A stretch of 39,135 bases of DNA, taken from the IMG/VR virus record IMGVR_UViG_3300029908_000065, positions 1-39,135 of that record; one strand, written 5' to 3'. This DNA comes from a virus. Of this stretch, positions 8,149-16,379 are shown in pieces. Every line of letters starts with the position of its first letter. Position 1 is the first letter of the stretch. The notes under the pieces are model-generated. The model saw only the letters and a list, made by a program, of their open reading frames with translations. It was not told the origin of the DNA and searched no databases. The position numbers and the translations under genes are program-made.

Positions 8149-9377
8149 CGAATGGCACCTCTCAAGTTACGAGTCATATCAAAGTTGACTTTGTTTTGCT
8201 CGCTCGCCACGGCCTTACCTACCGCATTGGCATCGGCCCCGCCTTGCACTAGGATATTAGTTTCCTGGCTCACCTTTTGGGTATTTCCCCCTGCATGGGG
8301 AGATACAAGCGGTTGAGGTTGTACGGCCGCATTGAGTGTGTTGGCCGCTCCCGGCCCACCAAATAACCCCTCAACCTTTCCGCCCAGGTTGCTTAGATAG
8401 TCTCCGATCCCCTTGAGATAGCCAAGTTTCACCGCTAATGCTGTAAGAAGCCCTATAAGAGCCGTCACGCCGATCACGATAAGTCCGATGGGATTAGCAT
8501 CCATCGCAACATCCCAGAGCCATTGCGCGGCCGTGGCAAGCCGAATCACCGCGATCACGGCACCGATCGCAGTCACCATAGCGGTAACGGCCGCCGCAAC
8601 TCCAAGTACCGTCTTGGTTGCTTGGCTTCCCCAGTTGAAAAAGGACTTACCGCCTTCCTGCCACACCTTGAAATCGTCATAGAGCGCAAGAATTGCGAGC
8701 AGGCCCGCAAGTAGTGCGCCGAGTGGGGTAGCGAGAAACTCCAAGTTAAGAAGCTTCCAAGCGGCAATCACGGCGATGATCTTGGTTGACCATCCAGATG
8801 TGGCTTCATCAAGTTTTTTGAAGAAATCCCAAACACGCCCAAGAATTGACCACATCCGTTCGCCAAGCTCCACGGTTGCGGAAAACGCTTTGAAGATGAA
8901 ATTGACAAATCGAGTAAGCTGCTCTTGGATTTTCGGCATGTTGGCGAAAATCTGTTTGCGAAAAATATCCATCTGCTTAGTGAGCAGGGGCAAGAACTTG
9001 ATACCGACCGATTTGTAAACGGCCTCAAGAGCGTATTTCGTTTTGGCAAGCGAGTAATTGAAAAGGATGGATTGTTGAACGGCCTTCACTAGATTGATGC
9101 CGGCCGCGCTGTAGGCGGATATCATCGCTTGCCTGAGTATGAGAAATTTGTTGATAGCCGGGGCGACAAGTCGTAGTTGATATCCTACCTCTTCAAAGCC
9201 ATCAGCCATTTTGGTGAGACTGTAAAAGATTCCAGCGGCGGCACCCTGGATAGAAACGTAAAGCGCGGTAACTTTCACGGCGGCATTGCTGATCGCTTTG
9301 TTGAACTTGGCAAGACTGGCGTCATCAACACCAAACCCAAGGCCCACCAAAAATGACTTGATCACCTCGCCGTCCAT
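8145..9377 (-). CDS. Tape measure protein
   Basis: A 410-residue helical protein with several hydrophobic segments (around residues 180-240 and 245-310, e.g. ATPLGALLAGLLAILAL and PIGLIVIGVTALIGLLTAL), which is typical of phage tape measure proteins. It begins directly after the stop of the frameshift-encoded chaperone extension (TAAATG). The family rule of about 1.5 angstrom of tail per residue predicts a short tail, near 60 nm. The ending VNFDMTRNLRGAIR resembles the C-terminus of tape measures of small myoviruses. Confidence 0.88.
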   Translation of the reverse strand: MDGEVIKSFLVGLGFGVDDASLAKFNKAISNAAVKVTALYVSIQGAAAGIFYSLTKMADGFEEVGYQLRLVAPAINKFLILRQAMISAYSAAGINLVKAVQQSILFNYSLAKTKYALEAVYKSVGIKFLPLLTKQMDIFRKQIFANMPKIQEQLTRFVNFIFKAFSATVELGERMWSILGRVWDFFKKLDEATSGWSTKIIAVIAAWKLLNLEFLATPLGALLAGLLAILALYDDFKVWQEGGKSFFNWGSQATKTVLGVAAAVTAMVTAIGAVIAVIRLATAAQWLWDVAMDANPIGLIVIGVTALIGLLTALAVKLGYLKGIGDYLSNLGGKVEGLFGGPGAANTLNAAVQPQPLVSPHAGGNTQKVSQETNILVQGGADANAVGKAVASEQNKVNFDMTRNLRGAIR

Positions 9378-10015
9378 TTACTCGTTTGCCTTTCTTATTC
9401 GATTTTCATTTTCTGCCTTCACATCTAGGGCCGCATTCATTCGGGCCACATCCAACATTCCAAGAGTGCCGTCAATCAAACTTTCATACAAACAAACTCC
9501 CTCGACCGCTGGGCGCATTACCCACTCCTCACCATCTGTCATTCCCACCCAGGCAACGGGACGTTTCGTCTCTATTTCCCGCCGTGAGAAGTCTGGGGAG
9601 ACATAGCAAAAAAATCAGCTAGGTTGTAAGCGAAGGCCCTCCCCGCAACCTGAAGCAAAACGGGCAGGGGGAGCTGGAAAGACAACACACTTCCCGTCGC
9701 AACCCGAGCCCAGTTATTGAACTGCTTTTGATGAATCTGCGCCGATGAGCAGAGCCCAAACAAAACCAAGTCCGCATCCGCATCGCTCAGCTTTGAGAGT
9801 CCCGTAATGAAGGGGGTCAAGAGCTTGGCGAACTGATCAAGCTTTTGTTCCTCTGTCATGTTGTTGGTGTCGATCCCCTTGAGCTTCTGAGCCATGGGGA
9901 TCAAGTCACCAAGGATTGGGCCGAGCCGTCTCACGATGTGAAATTGCTTGATGGCGTCAATCTTGGTGAGCTGAAACTTATATCCACCTACTTCAAATTC
10001 ATTATTTTCGTTCAC
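9378..10015 (-). CDS. Tail assembly chaperone, long -1 frameshift product
   Basis: The 0-frame (start 10015) and a downstream -1 frame join at the heptamer T TTT TTT (9608-9614). The -1 frame has a TGA at 9615-9617, directly before the slip site, and then stays open to TAA at 9378-9380. It has no start codon near its opening. Its translation runs CYVSPDFSRREIETKRPVAW, then WVMRPAVEGVCLYESLIDGTLGMLDV and ends ENRIRKANE. The RPAVEG.C.YESL.DGTL pattern matches the small protein that follows the chaperone in related phages. The fused product would be about 212 residues, equivalent to lambda gpGT, guiding tape measure and tube assembly. It ends exactly at the tape measure start. Confidence 0.8.
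9572..10015 (-). CDS. Tail assembly chaperone, short 0-frame product
   Basis: A 147-residue protein in the zero frame: MNENNEFEVGGYKFQLTKID, then FHIVRRLGPILGDLIP, with ADADLVLFGLCSSAQI further on. This is the usual layout of tail assembly chaperones in DUF3383/DUF3277 myoviruses. It lies between the tube and tape measure genes. It ends at TAG (9572), 36 nt after the slippery run. Its leader holds the GAAAGGAACGAA motif seen before several other genes here. The short form corresponds to gpG in lambda terms. Confidence 0.85.
   Translation of the reverse strand: MNENNEFEVGGYKFQLTKIDAIKQFHIVRRLGPILGDLIPMAQKLKGIDTNNMTEEQKLDQFAKLLTPFITGLSKLSDADADLVLFGLCSSAQIHQKQFNNWARVATGSVLSFQLPLPVLLQVAGRAFAYNLADFFAMSPQTSHGGK
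9608..9614 (-). promoter_or_regulatory. Slippery heptamer for -1 frameshifting in tail chaperone
   Basis: Seven T residues on the coding strand, framed GA-T TTT TTT-GC, fit the X XXY YYZ rule for -1 slippage. The two frames overlap only from this point to the 0-frame stop at 9572. Transcriptional slippage on the same run is an alternative mechanism. Confidence 0.75.
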
Positions 10016-10040
10016 TGCGTTTCGTTCCTTTCACCGCCGA

Positions 10041-10484
10041 TCAGATACCCCCGCCCAAAACAGAGTTGACTTGGATCGACTCAAGTTCCCACTCGATAAA
10101 GCCGGCTTCTTTGGCCTGGGTGATTTCCGGTTTCTTTTTGAATGCGACCTGCTGGGCAACGTGGAAGTCACCACGAGCGGGATCGCTCAGCGTGATCGTG
10201 TTGATCCCCCAGAGGTTGCTGGACGTGGATTGAAGATCGTAAGCGATCATCAAAGCCGCGTTGTAGGGTGACGTTTTCAAAAGCCTGATTTTGATTTGCC
10301 CCGAGTCGTCTGCGATGAGCGAGTGCTGGCCTACGCCATCCGCACCAATCTGCATCACGTTTTTATCCGTGGTAGGGCTGAGCGTGATGCCCTCATCAGC
10401 GTCACCCGCTCCGGCACCCAGGTCGGCCGCGATCCCCGGCCCGACAATCTTGCAACTCGTATTGAGAAATGAATAAGCCGACAT
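10041..10484 (-). CDS. Tail tube protein, DUF3277 type
   Basis: A 147-residue protein. The start YSFLNTSCKIVGPGIAADLG and DADEGITLSPTTDKN match the DUF3277 tail tube family. A later stretch FHVAQQVAFKKKPEITQAKE is also typical. This protein stacks as rings to form the inner tail tube. It lies directly after the sheath gene and before the chaperone gene. A good ribosome-binding site, ACAGGAGACT, precedes the ATG. Confidence 0.9.
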   Translation of the reverse strand: MSAYSFLNTSCKIVGPGIAADLGAGAGDADEGITLSPTTDKNVMQIGADGVGQHSLIADDSGQIKIRLLKTSPYNAALMIAYDLQSTSSNLWGINTITLSDPARGDFHVAQQVAFKKKPEITQAKEAGFIEWELESIQVNSVLGGGI

Positions 10485-10499
10485 GGTTTAAGTCTCCTG

Positions 10500-12308
10500 T
10501 TACTGGTTAACCGCGACGTTGATTTGCGCCGTCTGGGTTGCGCCAGCGAGTTTGAAAGCCACTTGGAAAGGAACGGACTGCCGATTCTGGCGAGCCGTTT
10601 CGCTCTGGCTCGAAATCGGCGGGGCATAGATATAGTAGCCGAGCTTCAAGAACTGGCCGGTTTGCAGCGAGCCGAATCCATCCGCGTTCCACTGGCCCGG
10701 AGCGCCAAACCCATTGGTAACGAATTGCTGGCAAACACCGCTGATGGCATTCGAGTAAGTGTTAGAGCCCGAGTCCGTTTGCGGGACCTTGGTTGCCGTC
10801 GTGTAATTCGCATTGTAGACGGCCGTCTGCATCGCATTTTGAAAGGCGTTGTCACCGAACGTCTCATCAATGTAGGCCCCTCCGCAACAAATGCCATACT
10901 CGATAATGCTCGTGTCATTGTCGTACTCGACAAACACATTGCAGTTTTTGCCCTGAAGTACGGTTGCTTGCTCATTGTCCAAGTTTTCCGCCGCAACTCC
11001 CGGCATCTGCTTGTACATCAGAGTGAGGAACGTATTGTTGCCGGACAGATTCACCGTGAAAAGCCGCCCAAATATGCTCGCCGCCGCGTAGGGGTTAGTG
11101 CTGCAATAGGTGATAAACGTCTGATCATAACCCAAAGCCTGCAACTCACTGGCTAGATCGGTGTTGACCACGCTGCTCAGCACATTGGTGTTTTGAGTCG
11201 TGATCCCATACAGCCGGGTGATCACGTCCGCTTCGATGAAGGGCGCGATTTCAAGCGCATCACTCTGAGTCGGCATCACGCTAGACGCGAACTTGAGCCC
11301 ATACCAATTCGGGTCCAGGGCATCAAGCGCGACGACGGCCTGTAGGGCGCTTTCGGCCGCATAGCCAGGCACCAAGGGAAGCGCAACCGCCGCCGTGAGG
11401 CCGAGCAGGGTCGAGACATCTTGGCCCGATGCCGGCGATGTGGCATAGCCTACGCTGGACGGGTTGGTGCCGCCCGCAAGCGTGCCGCCCGAAATCGTGA
11501 TCGCCGAGCTGGATTTCGCAAGGGTGTAAGCATTGCCCGCCGTGCCCGGCGTGACGGCCGTGCAAGTGACCACGCCCGAAGCGACTGAATAGGTCATGGG
11601 AGTCAGGTCGGCGTTGCTGGATGCGGAAAGGAACGTGCACAGATTGACGGCCGTAAGCGCGGCCGACGTTCCAATCAACACCTCATTGCCAGTCGGACTA
11701 GAAGAGACAAATTCGATGGACAGGCCATTCACCGTCACCGTGTCGGTAGCGGTAGGATTGCTTCCGAAGGTGATCGTGCCCGTCGCATCCACGCCCGCGC
11801 CGGTTGTCGCGCTCGTGATTTCAAATTGCGAGCCTGTCCACACGCAGGTGCCAGCACCCGAGAGGGCAGTGGTCACGTCCGACGCAACGGCGTTCAGATT
11901 GGTAGCAGTTGAGAAATTCAAGCCCGTGATCGTGTGCGCGGTGCCATCAATCGTGATATCGAATCCGCCCGAAGTGATCGTGAGGAAATTCCCAAGGGCC
12001 GCCTGCACCGCTGACAAGAGTTGACCTTGTAGCATGGCCGCTGCCGAAGTGCGAATCCACCGGCCAACCGTGCAATTAACAGGCTGGGGGGATTGAGCAT
12101 AGTACAGCTCAGCCGCTTTGAATTCCGGCGCGTTAACACCCAAGTCCGAAGCGATACCGGACAGACTCGTATAAAACCTTTCGCGCTGTAGTCCGTTGAT
12201 GACGTTTGAGTCACCGAGGATGAGCAGAGTGTTGAAAGTTCTTCCAAGAGCCCCCGGCTGGGTCAGACTCACCGTCACATTAATCAAGCGTGATACGTCA
12301 AGAGTCAT
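10500..12308 (-). CDS. Tail sheath protein, DUF3383 type, with inserted domain
   Basis: A 602-residue protein. The N-terminus (INVTVSLTQPGALGRTFNTLLILGDS), the conserved middle (YGITTQNTNVLSS, FLTLMYKQMPGVAAENL) and the C-terminus (FGSLQTGQFLKLGYYIYAPP, ARQNRQSVPFQVAFKLAG) fit the DUF3383 contractile sheath family. Residues about 176-280 carry an extra beta-rich domain ([46 protein letters not shown]) that is also present in baseplate J. Residues 109-170 may be a further inserted module. Inserts in sheath proteins usually project outward. The protein is longer than a plain DUF3383 sheath because of these inserts. Confidence 0.92.
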   Translation of the reverse strand: MTLDVSRLINVTVSLTQPGALGRTFNTLLILGDSNVINGLQRERFYTSLSGIASDLGVNAPEFKAAELYYAQSPQPVNCTVGRWIRTSAAAMLQGQLLSAVQAALGNFLTITSGGFDITIDGTAHTITGLNFSTATNLNAVASDVTTALSGAGTCVWTGSQFEITSATTGAGVDATGTITFGSNPTATDTVTVNGLSIEFVSSSPTGNEVLIGTSAALTAVNLCTFLSASSNADLTPMTYSVASGVVTCTAVTPGTAGNAYTLAKSSSAITISGGTLAGGTNPSSVGYATSPASGQDVSTLLGLTAAVALPLVPGYAAESALQAVVALDALDPNWYGLKFASSVMPTQSDALEIAPFIEADVITRLYGITTQNTNVLSSVVNTDLASELQALGYDQTFITYCSTNPYAAASIFGRLFTVNLSGNNTFLTLMYKQMPGVAAENLDNEQATVLQGKNCNVFVEYDNDTSIIEYGICCGGAYIDETFGDNAFQNAMQTAVYNANYTTATKVPQTDSGSNTYSNAISGVCQQFVTNGFGAPGQWNADGFGSLQTGQFLKLGYYIYAPPISSQSETARQNRQSVPFQVAFKLAGATQTAQINVAVNQ

Positions 12309-12309
12309 C

Positions 12310-12651
12310 TTAGAATCCTTTCAGTGAGAGGATCAGCGTGCGCGCGGCACCTTCGGCTGAACCCAGGACAATTTTAAAGAACGTAACGCCGTAAAAATCC
12401 GAAGCATTGATGGCCATATACTCCCCGGCCGCAACGGTGTAGCTCACCGCGCCCGAGGAGTTTTTGAGAGGGACGTAGGTGCCACTCAAAGTGTTGCAGA
12501 CGGTGAAGGTCATCGTCGTGCTCGTGAGCGCGGCCGGGAAGATCACGCCGACAAGCGGCGCACCTTCGGTTGGGATTGCGGGGCTAGTGGTGCCGCCATT
12601 CGCAATAATCACCGAGGGCTGTGCTATTTGTCCGATTGGAATTGCGCTCAT
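12310..12651 (-). CDS. Small beta-rich virion protein of unknown function
   Basis: A 113-residue protein: MSAIPIGQIAQPSVIIANGG, then LVGVIFPAALTSTTMTFTVC, TYVPLKNSSGAVSYTVAAGEYMA and FKIVLGSAEGAARTLILSLKG. Proteins with this layout are common next to capsid or tail genes in phages, where they look like small jelly-roll modules. No exact family name can be given with certainty. It sits between the tail terminator-like gene and the sheath gene, with an AGGAGACT ribosome-binding site. A decoration or tail accessory role is inferred. Confidence 0.65.
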   Translation of the reverse strand: MSAIPIGQIAQPSVIIANGGTTSPAIPTEGAPLVGVIFPAALTSTTMTFTVCNTLSGTYVPLKNSSGAVSYTVAAGEYMAINASDFYGVTFFKIVLGSAEGAARTLILSLKGF

Positions 12652-12666
12652 AATTAAAGTCTCCTA

Positions 12667-13263
12667 TCATTCTGCGTTTAGAGCAATCGTTTTCAAGTGG
12701 CTTCCCAAAGTGTAGAGCGTGCCCGTGAATGAGACAAAAGTCAGAATTGGGTACACGCGCAAAATCTCTCTCCGAAAATTGACGGTCATCTCATAGCGAT
12801 TCCGCCAGCGCTCATTGACGATATCCGGCGCGCGAGTGATCCGCCCGCAATCCACGAAATCCATCTTGGCCGATTGAAGTGCTTCGCGATTTTGGCCAAT
12901 TTGAAGCCCGTCGCGCACAACCTGCGCGAACGTGAGCGCATCCGGGCCGTAGAAAGAAACCTGTACCACAAGGTCTTCCATCCGTTGGACTACGTTGTTA
13001 TTATTCGCGTCCAGGCTATTGTACGCGGTGCCGATTGCGTTATCTTCCGTGACTCCAAACGCGATCCAGTCCGTCGTGATATCAGGCGATTTAGGAGGAT
13101 CAATCTGCCAGCGGGGGCGCACTAAAGTGGGATCGACTATGCCCGAGACGCCGACAAAAACCGTCTGGAGGAATTGGTCAAGCGTGAGACTGCCGGGGAG
13201 GGGCGGCGCGGGCACGGCTGGGAGTAAGTAGCCGCCGGTTGAACTATTATTAGGCGTGGTCAT
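12667..13263 (-). CDS. Neck/tail terminator-like protein
   Basis: A 198-residue protein from the ATG at 13263 (MTTPNNSSTGG), chosen because that ATG overlaps the upstream TGA as ATGA; an in-frame upstream start would lie inside the preceding gene. Features are a Pro-rich start, then LTLDQFLQTVFVGVSGI, RPRWQ, TDWIAFGV and VQVSFYGPDALTFAQVVRDGL. This is the pattern of the phage neck terminator family next to DUF3383 sheath genes. Such proteins cap the tail tube and contact the neck. Confidence 0.7.
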   Translation of the reverse strand: MTTPNNSSTGGYLLPAVPAPPLPGSLTLDQFLQTVFVGVSGIVDPTLVRPRWQIDPPKSPDITTDWIAFGVTEDNAIGTAYNSLDANNNNVVQRMEDLVVQVSFYGPDALTFAQVVRDGLQIGQNREALQSAKMDFVDCGRITRAPDIVNERWRNRYEMTVNFRREILRVYPILTFVSFTGTLYTLGSHLKTIALNAE

Positions 13264-13628
13264 AGAGCGGGTTTCTCCCGCACACAAGTGCCTTCACACC
13301 AACCGTCGCCCCAGTTCGTCCAGTCGAAAATCGTCTGGACTGCGAATCTCTGGCCGTTGAATGAAATGATGTCAGGGTATTGGCACTTGCCATCCGATAC
13401 GAGCTTGCCGCGCACCCAAAAGCTCATCACATTGGCCACGCGAAATTCATCAGGTAGGCGTTGAAGCGTCTTCCCGCTGATGGGTTGAACCGAGCCGTAA
13501 GTAGGCACACCGCTTTCGGTGAGCTGATTTTGTCCAAACTCATCCACCGTGGTCTTGCGGTGGATAAGCACGATCGGGTCCACCATGTCGGGGTCCGCAA
13601 GGATGTCGGAAACGTCTATCTGCCCCAT
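13260..13628 (-). CDS. Head-tail connector (stopper-like) protein
   Basis: A 122-residue protein: DPIVLIHRKTTVDEFGQNQL, GSVQPISGKTLQRLP, SFWVRGKL and FNGQRFAVQTIFDWTNWGDGWCEG. It is an SPP1 gp16-like or head-closure type by size and position, a small beta-barrel at the neck. The order DUF4054 connector, gp10-like protein, this gene, tail terminator is the same in many small myoviruses. Start overlaps the upstream gene by 13 bp, end overlaps the next by 4 bp. Confidence 0.62.
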   Translation of the reverse strand: MGQIDVSDILADPDMVDPIVLIHRKTTVDEFGQNQLTESGVPTYGSVQPISGKTLQRLPDEFRVANVMSFWVRGKLVSDGKCQYPDIISFNGQRFAVQTIFDWTNWGDGWCEGTCVREKPAL

Positions 13629-14128
13629 AGGGATTTCACCACGGAGGTAATATGGTTTCTCATTTGTCCCGTCACCACGAGCGCTTTCGTGCCCTTAAAG
13701 CCGCTCGCCGTAAGGTACTTACGCGCGGCAAGTGTGCTATCGGCTGGTTTCTTGATATCCGTCTGATCGTTGATCACTTTTTTAACGGAATTGGCCGCGA
13801 TGATCCCGGCACGCTCATAGTACGTTGTGAGTGCGTCCATGCCCTTGCTCAGCACGTTTTGCGCGCATTTCTTGAACTGCTCAGCAATGTCGGCTTGAGC
13901 CTTCCGAATCCCGATCGTAAGCACGGGTCGTGGCGGGATGTGGCCATCTTCGCTCCCAAAGTGATTCAGGGCCAAAATCGCAGCATTCCCGAATGATCCC
14001 TCCTCATCCTCGCGTTCATTATCATCGCTTGGAATGCCAACCAAAACGGCATCACTCTTAAAACGCTTGATCGTCTCATTGAATTTTTCCGTGAAGTCAG
14101 ACGTGACGGTGAGCTTGGGCTGGCTCAT
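13616..14128 (-). CDS. Neck protein, HK97 gp10-like / virion morphogenesis type
   Basis: A 170-residue protein with AVLVGIPSDDNERE, NAAILALNHFGSEDGHIPPRPVLTIGI and a helical C-terminus (YYERAGIIAANSVKKVIND). The pattern A.LNHFGS..IPPRP is the core of the gp10-like neck family. Such proteins are needed for head-tail joining or tail completion. It ends with TAG 13 bp inside the next gene; the downstream frame does not look like protein, so this TAG is probably a true stop. Confidence 0.75.
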   Translation of the reverse strand: MSQPKLTVTSDFTEKFNETIKRFKSDAVLVGIPSDDNEREDEEGSFGNAAILALNHFGSEDGHIPPRPVLTIGIRKAQADIAEQFKKCAQNVLSKGMDALTTYYERAGIIAANSVKKVINDQTDIKKPADSTLAARKYLTASGFKGTKALVVTGQMRNHITSVVKSLWGR

Positions 14129-14523
14129 AGCTGGATGCCCCCGGCACCAAAGATACGGGCGAGCCGAATGAACTGCTTGCCGTAAGTGGTGAGATTCCAG
14201 TAGCCGGCATCTTTCTCGCTCGTGACAGTCGAGTCATATCCTGCCGTTACTGAGCCTACCGTTTTGGTGTTGGCCGGCCCCGCAAACGTGCCGGGCGTTC
14301 CGCCGATGTTGCCTGACTTCGCGTTGATGGCCGCAAGCGTAAGCTCATGCGCGACGTACAAAAAGACGCCCGTCTGCGTCTGACCCCGCCAGCGATTGCA
14401 GTTCACTTGAGCGACGGCGAGCGCACTCCAAAACGCGAGTTGCGAGTCAGGGTATTTTACGATGTCGCTGAATTCGGGAAATGCTCCCCGAAAAGTGGCG
14501 TTGACGAAAACAAAGCCACTCAT
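14125..14523 (-). CDS. DUF4054 head-tail connector protein
   Basis: A 132-residue protein. The start FVNATFRGAFPEFSDIVKYPDSQLAFWSALA and the middle RWRGQTQTGVFLYVAHELTL match DUF4054, an adaptor that binds beneath the portal. The C-terminus YDSTVTSEKDAGYWNLTTYGKQFIRLAR is also typical. It follows the two small capsid-side genes and precedes the gp10-like gene, with 4-bp overlaps on both sides. Confidence 0.85.
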   Translation of the reverse strand: MSGFVFVNATFRGAFPEFSDIVKYPDSQLAFWSALAVAQVNCNRWRGQTQTGVFLYVAHELTLAAINAKSGNIGGTPGTFAGPANTKTVGSVTAGYDSTVTSEKDAGYWNLTTYGKQFIRLARIFGAGGIQL

Positions 14524-14867
14524 TTTTTCTTTCCAGCCGCCTTAGCCGCACGCTTGTCGGCGATCTTTTGCTGAGTGCCGGGCTTAGCCAGTTCAGTGAT
14601 TTCATGAGGCTTGAGAATGCCAGCCGCGCGGGCGGCGTCGAGCTGCTTGCTAAGCTGGCGTTGCACTTCCGCCTTGCGCGCGTTGAGCGCGTCCTTGCTT
14701 GCTTGGGTCCGCTGCTCGTTTTCATCGCGGGGCAGGATGATCACCTTGCCCTCTTTTACGAGCTGCTTAAATTTTTGATTGCCGTGAAGGTGATCGGGAA
14801 TGACCTGCACCCCGGCTTTGAAGGGACGATTTCCGAGAGTCTGGGCCGACTTAAAATTGACGTTCAT
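14520..14867 (-). CDS. Small basic protein, paralogue-like to the next head gene
   Basis: A 115-residue protein. The N-terminal 50 residues (MNVNFKSAQTLGNRPFKAG, then FKQLVKEGKVIILP) have the same layout as the start of the protein encoded at 14927-15307. The rest is a charged helix ending in a Lys/Ala tail (DKRAAKAAGKKK). Proteins like this sit between capsid and connector genes in several phages, with unknown function. A capsid-associated or assembly role is inferred only from position. Confidence 0.6.
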   Translation of the reverse strand: MNVNFKSAQTLGNRPFKAGVQVIPDHLHGNQKFKQLVKEGKVIILPRDENEQRTQASKDALNARKAEVQRQLSKQLDAARAAGILKPHEITELAKPGTQQKIADKRAAKAAGKKK

Positions 14868-14891
14868 GTGATTTCCCTTTCAAAGGCTGAA

Positions 14892-14917
14892 TGGTGCGGC
14901 CAGGAAAAACCGCACCA
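14892..14917 (-). other. Short hairpin between two small head genes
   Basis: A perfect 8-bp inverted repeat TGGTGCGG/CCGCACCA with a 10-nt loop lies in the 59-bp gap between the two paralogue-like genes. On the coding strand the T run is in the loop, not after the stem, so it is not a standard terminator. It may affect RNA stability. Confidence 0.4.
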
Positions 14918-14926
14918 CTCGACCGA

Positions 14927-15307
14927 TTAAGCCCCGCGCCGTTGTGATTGTGGGGCAGAAGGCTTGGACGTGTTGGGCTTGACGGCCGGTGCCGCCTTGA
15001 GCGCTTTAGGGGCTTCATCCGAAGAGTCAGACGCATCAGGCGAATCATCTTGATCATCCGATGCGTCTGACTCACCTTTTGAAGTTTGGGCATCCGTTGC
15101 CGGAGGGGCGGCCGGAAGCGCCTTTTCAGGCGAAGCGGGCAACCCAGCGGAGGGCTTTGCAGCTTCCGCCCCCAAAACTTTCACATCCCCCTGCTTGACT
15201 AAAGCTTTGAAAAACCAATGATCGGCAAGCTTATCGTCTAGGTCATGCGCACCCTTGTGATAAATCTTGCCGTCGATTCCCCGCGAAAACTTAAAATGCA
15301 CTTTCAT
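14927..15307 (-). CDS. Small head-region protein with acidic, Ala/Pro-rich tail
   Basis: A 126-residue protein. Residues 1-48 (MKVHFKFSRGIDGKIYHKGA, then WFFKALVKQGDVKVLG) form a small domain like that at 14520-14867. The rest is low complexity: Ala/Pro-rich, then Ser/Asp-rich (SDASDDQDDSPDASDSSDE), ending in a Pro/Ser/Arg tail. It follows the major capsid gene. The function is unknown; such tails are common in assembly or decoration factors. The ATG has the GAACGAAAGGAACGAA leader used by several genes here. Confidence 0.65.
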   Translation of the reverse strand: MKVHFKFSRGIDGKIYHKGAHDLDDKLADHWFFKALVKQGDVKVLGAEAAKPSAGLPASPEKALPAAPPATDAQTSKGESDASDDQDDSPDASDSSDEAPKALKAAPAVKPNTSKPSAPQSQRRGA

Positions 15308-15325
15308 GATTCGTTCCTTTCGTTC

Positions 15326-15396
15326 AAAAAAGATCGGTGGGCCGTCGTGGCTTGACAGTTACTTGCGCCCGGACTGGATACCGAACTACCCACCGA
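15326..15396 (-). terminator. Terminator-like structure after the major capsid gene
   Basis: On the minus strand TCGGTGGG (15389-15396) pairs with CCCACCGA (15334-15341), which is followed by TCTTTTTT. The loop is about 47 nt, so an internal fold would be needed. Downstream genes continue in the same direction, so this could trim or attenuate the operon after the highly expressed capsid gene. Confidence 0.5.
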
Positions 15397-15404
15397 AACT
15401 CTGC

Positions 15405-16379
15405 TTAGATGCCGTCGCCGTAACCAGCAGTTTCCGGGTACACGAATTCGACATGGCCAAACGCCCAGAGGTAAGGCGCGGTGTAGCGAATCCCCTGGTA
15501 GTAGGCCGTTTCACGACGGATGGGCACCATGGGGAAGCGCACGCGGTTTTCCGCATTGGTGTAGGCCATCATGCGATCCGCGCCAGCCGCGCCACGTCCA
15601 GTGAGCCACTTGATGGGCTGGATGTTGAGCGCCCTGCCGTTGATGCGAAGTGCGATGGAATTATCTTCCAGGTACTTGAGCACCGAGCAGTTGCCGGCCG
15701 AGCTGACTTTCATCGTGGCAAGCAGGCCGAACTGGACCGGCGGCACGCGCAGTTCGCCGGGGCAAACCGCGTAGGCCGAAGACAGCCAGACGGAAGTGAG
15801 CAGCGTGTTGACATCGAGCAGGATTTCGTCCGGGGTTTTGTTCGCCCACTGAGTCGATCCGCTGATGCCCGCCGCGACGTTGCTGGCCGTGACCAAAGAC
15901 GAATTGAGCAGGCCGGTTGCGTTGACTTCCGTCGCACCGATATACACCATTTGATCGGTGTTCATCTGATAGAGGAGATTCAAGGCATCGGTCTTCTGCG
16001 CGTCGATCGACGTGCCAAGCTTCTGCGACCGCTCCAACTCAACCGACGTGAAGCTAACTTCACGAGCGAGCAGGTGGAGGGGCAGGACTTGCTTGGACCC
16101 GTCAATCGAGACTTGCCCGATTGCCGTGGTTTCCGGCGAGATGAACGGCATGTTGCCGCCGCTCGCGCCGTTACCGTTGAGGAGTGAGCCGCCCGCCGCG
16201 AAGGCAGACTGGATGAACGACGTACTTTCGTCGCTCATCGAGACGCCTGGGCGCAGCTTGATGTCACGCCCCCAGCTCACTTCCAAGAGCGGCATGTAGA
16301 GCCGCTTATCGAGATTTTCGAGCTGATTGACGTAGAAGGCTAACGCCGAGTCACGAGTCTTAAACGATTTTCTGGCCAT
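15405..16379 (-). CDS. Major capsid protein, DUF2184 type
   Basis: A 324-residue protein of the DUF2184 phage capsid family: FYVNQLENLDKRLYMPLLEVSWGRDIKLRPGV at the start, EVSFTSVELERSQKLG in the middle, MNTDQMVYIGATE, and at the end YYQGIRYTAPYLWAFGHVEFVYPET. It is expected to have an HK97-like fold. It lies after the protease-scaffold fusion and decoration genes as usual. The ribosome-binding site is AAGGGA. No insert or truncation was noticed. Confidence 0.92.
   Translation of the reverse strand: MARKSFKTRDSALAFYVNQLENLDKRLYMPLLEVSWGRDIKLRPGVSMSDESTSFIQSAFAAGGSLLNGNGASGGNMPFISPETTAIGQVSIDGSKQVLPLHLLAREVSFTSVELERSQKLGTSIDAQKTDALNLLYQMNTDQMVYIGATEVNATGLLNSSLVTASNVAAGISGSTQWANKTPDEILLDVNTLLTSVWLSSAYAVCPGELRVPPVQFGLLATMKVSSAGNCSVLKYLEDNSIALRINGRALNIQPIKWLTGRGAAGADRMMAYTNAENRVRFPMVPIRRETAYYQGIRYTAPYLWAFGHVEFVYPETAGYGDGI

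Noticed and set aside
13616-13618. TAG of the gp10-like neck gene as another readthrough codon
   Set aside because: The frame after it runs inside the next gene and looks like a shadow; the stop fits the family's length.
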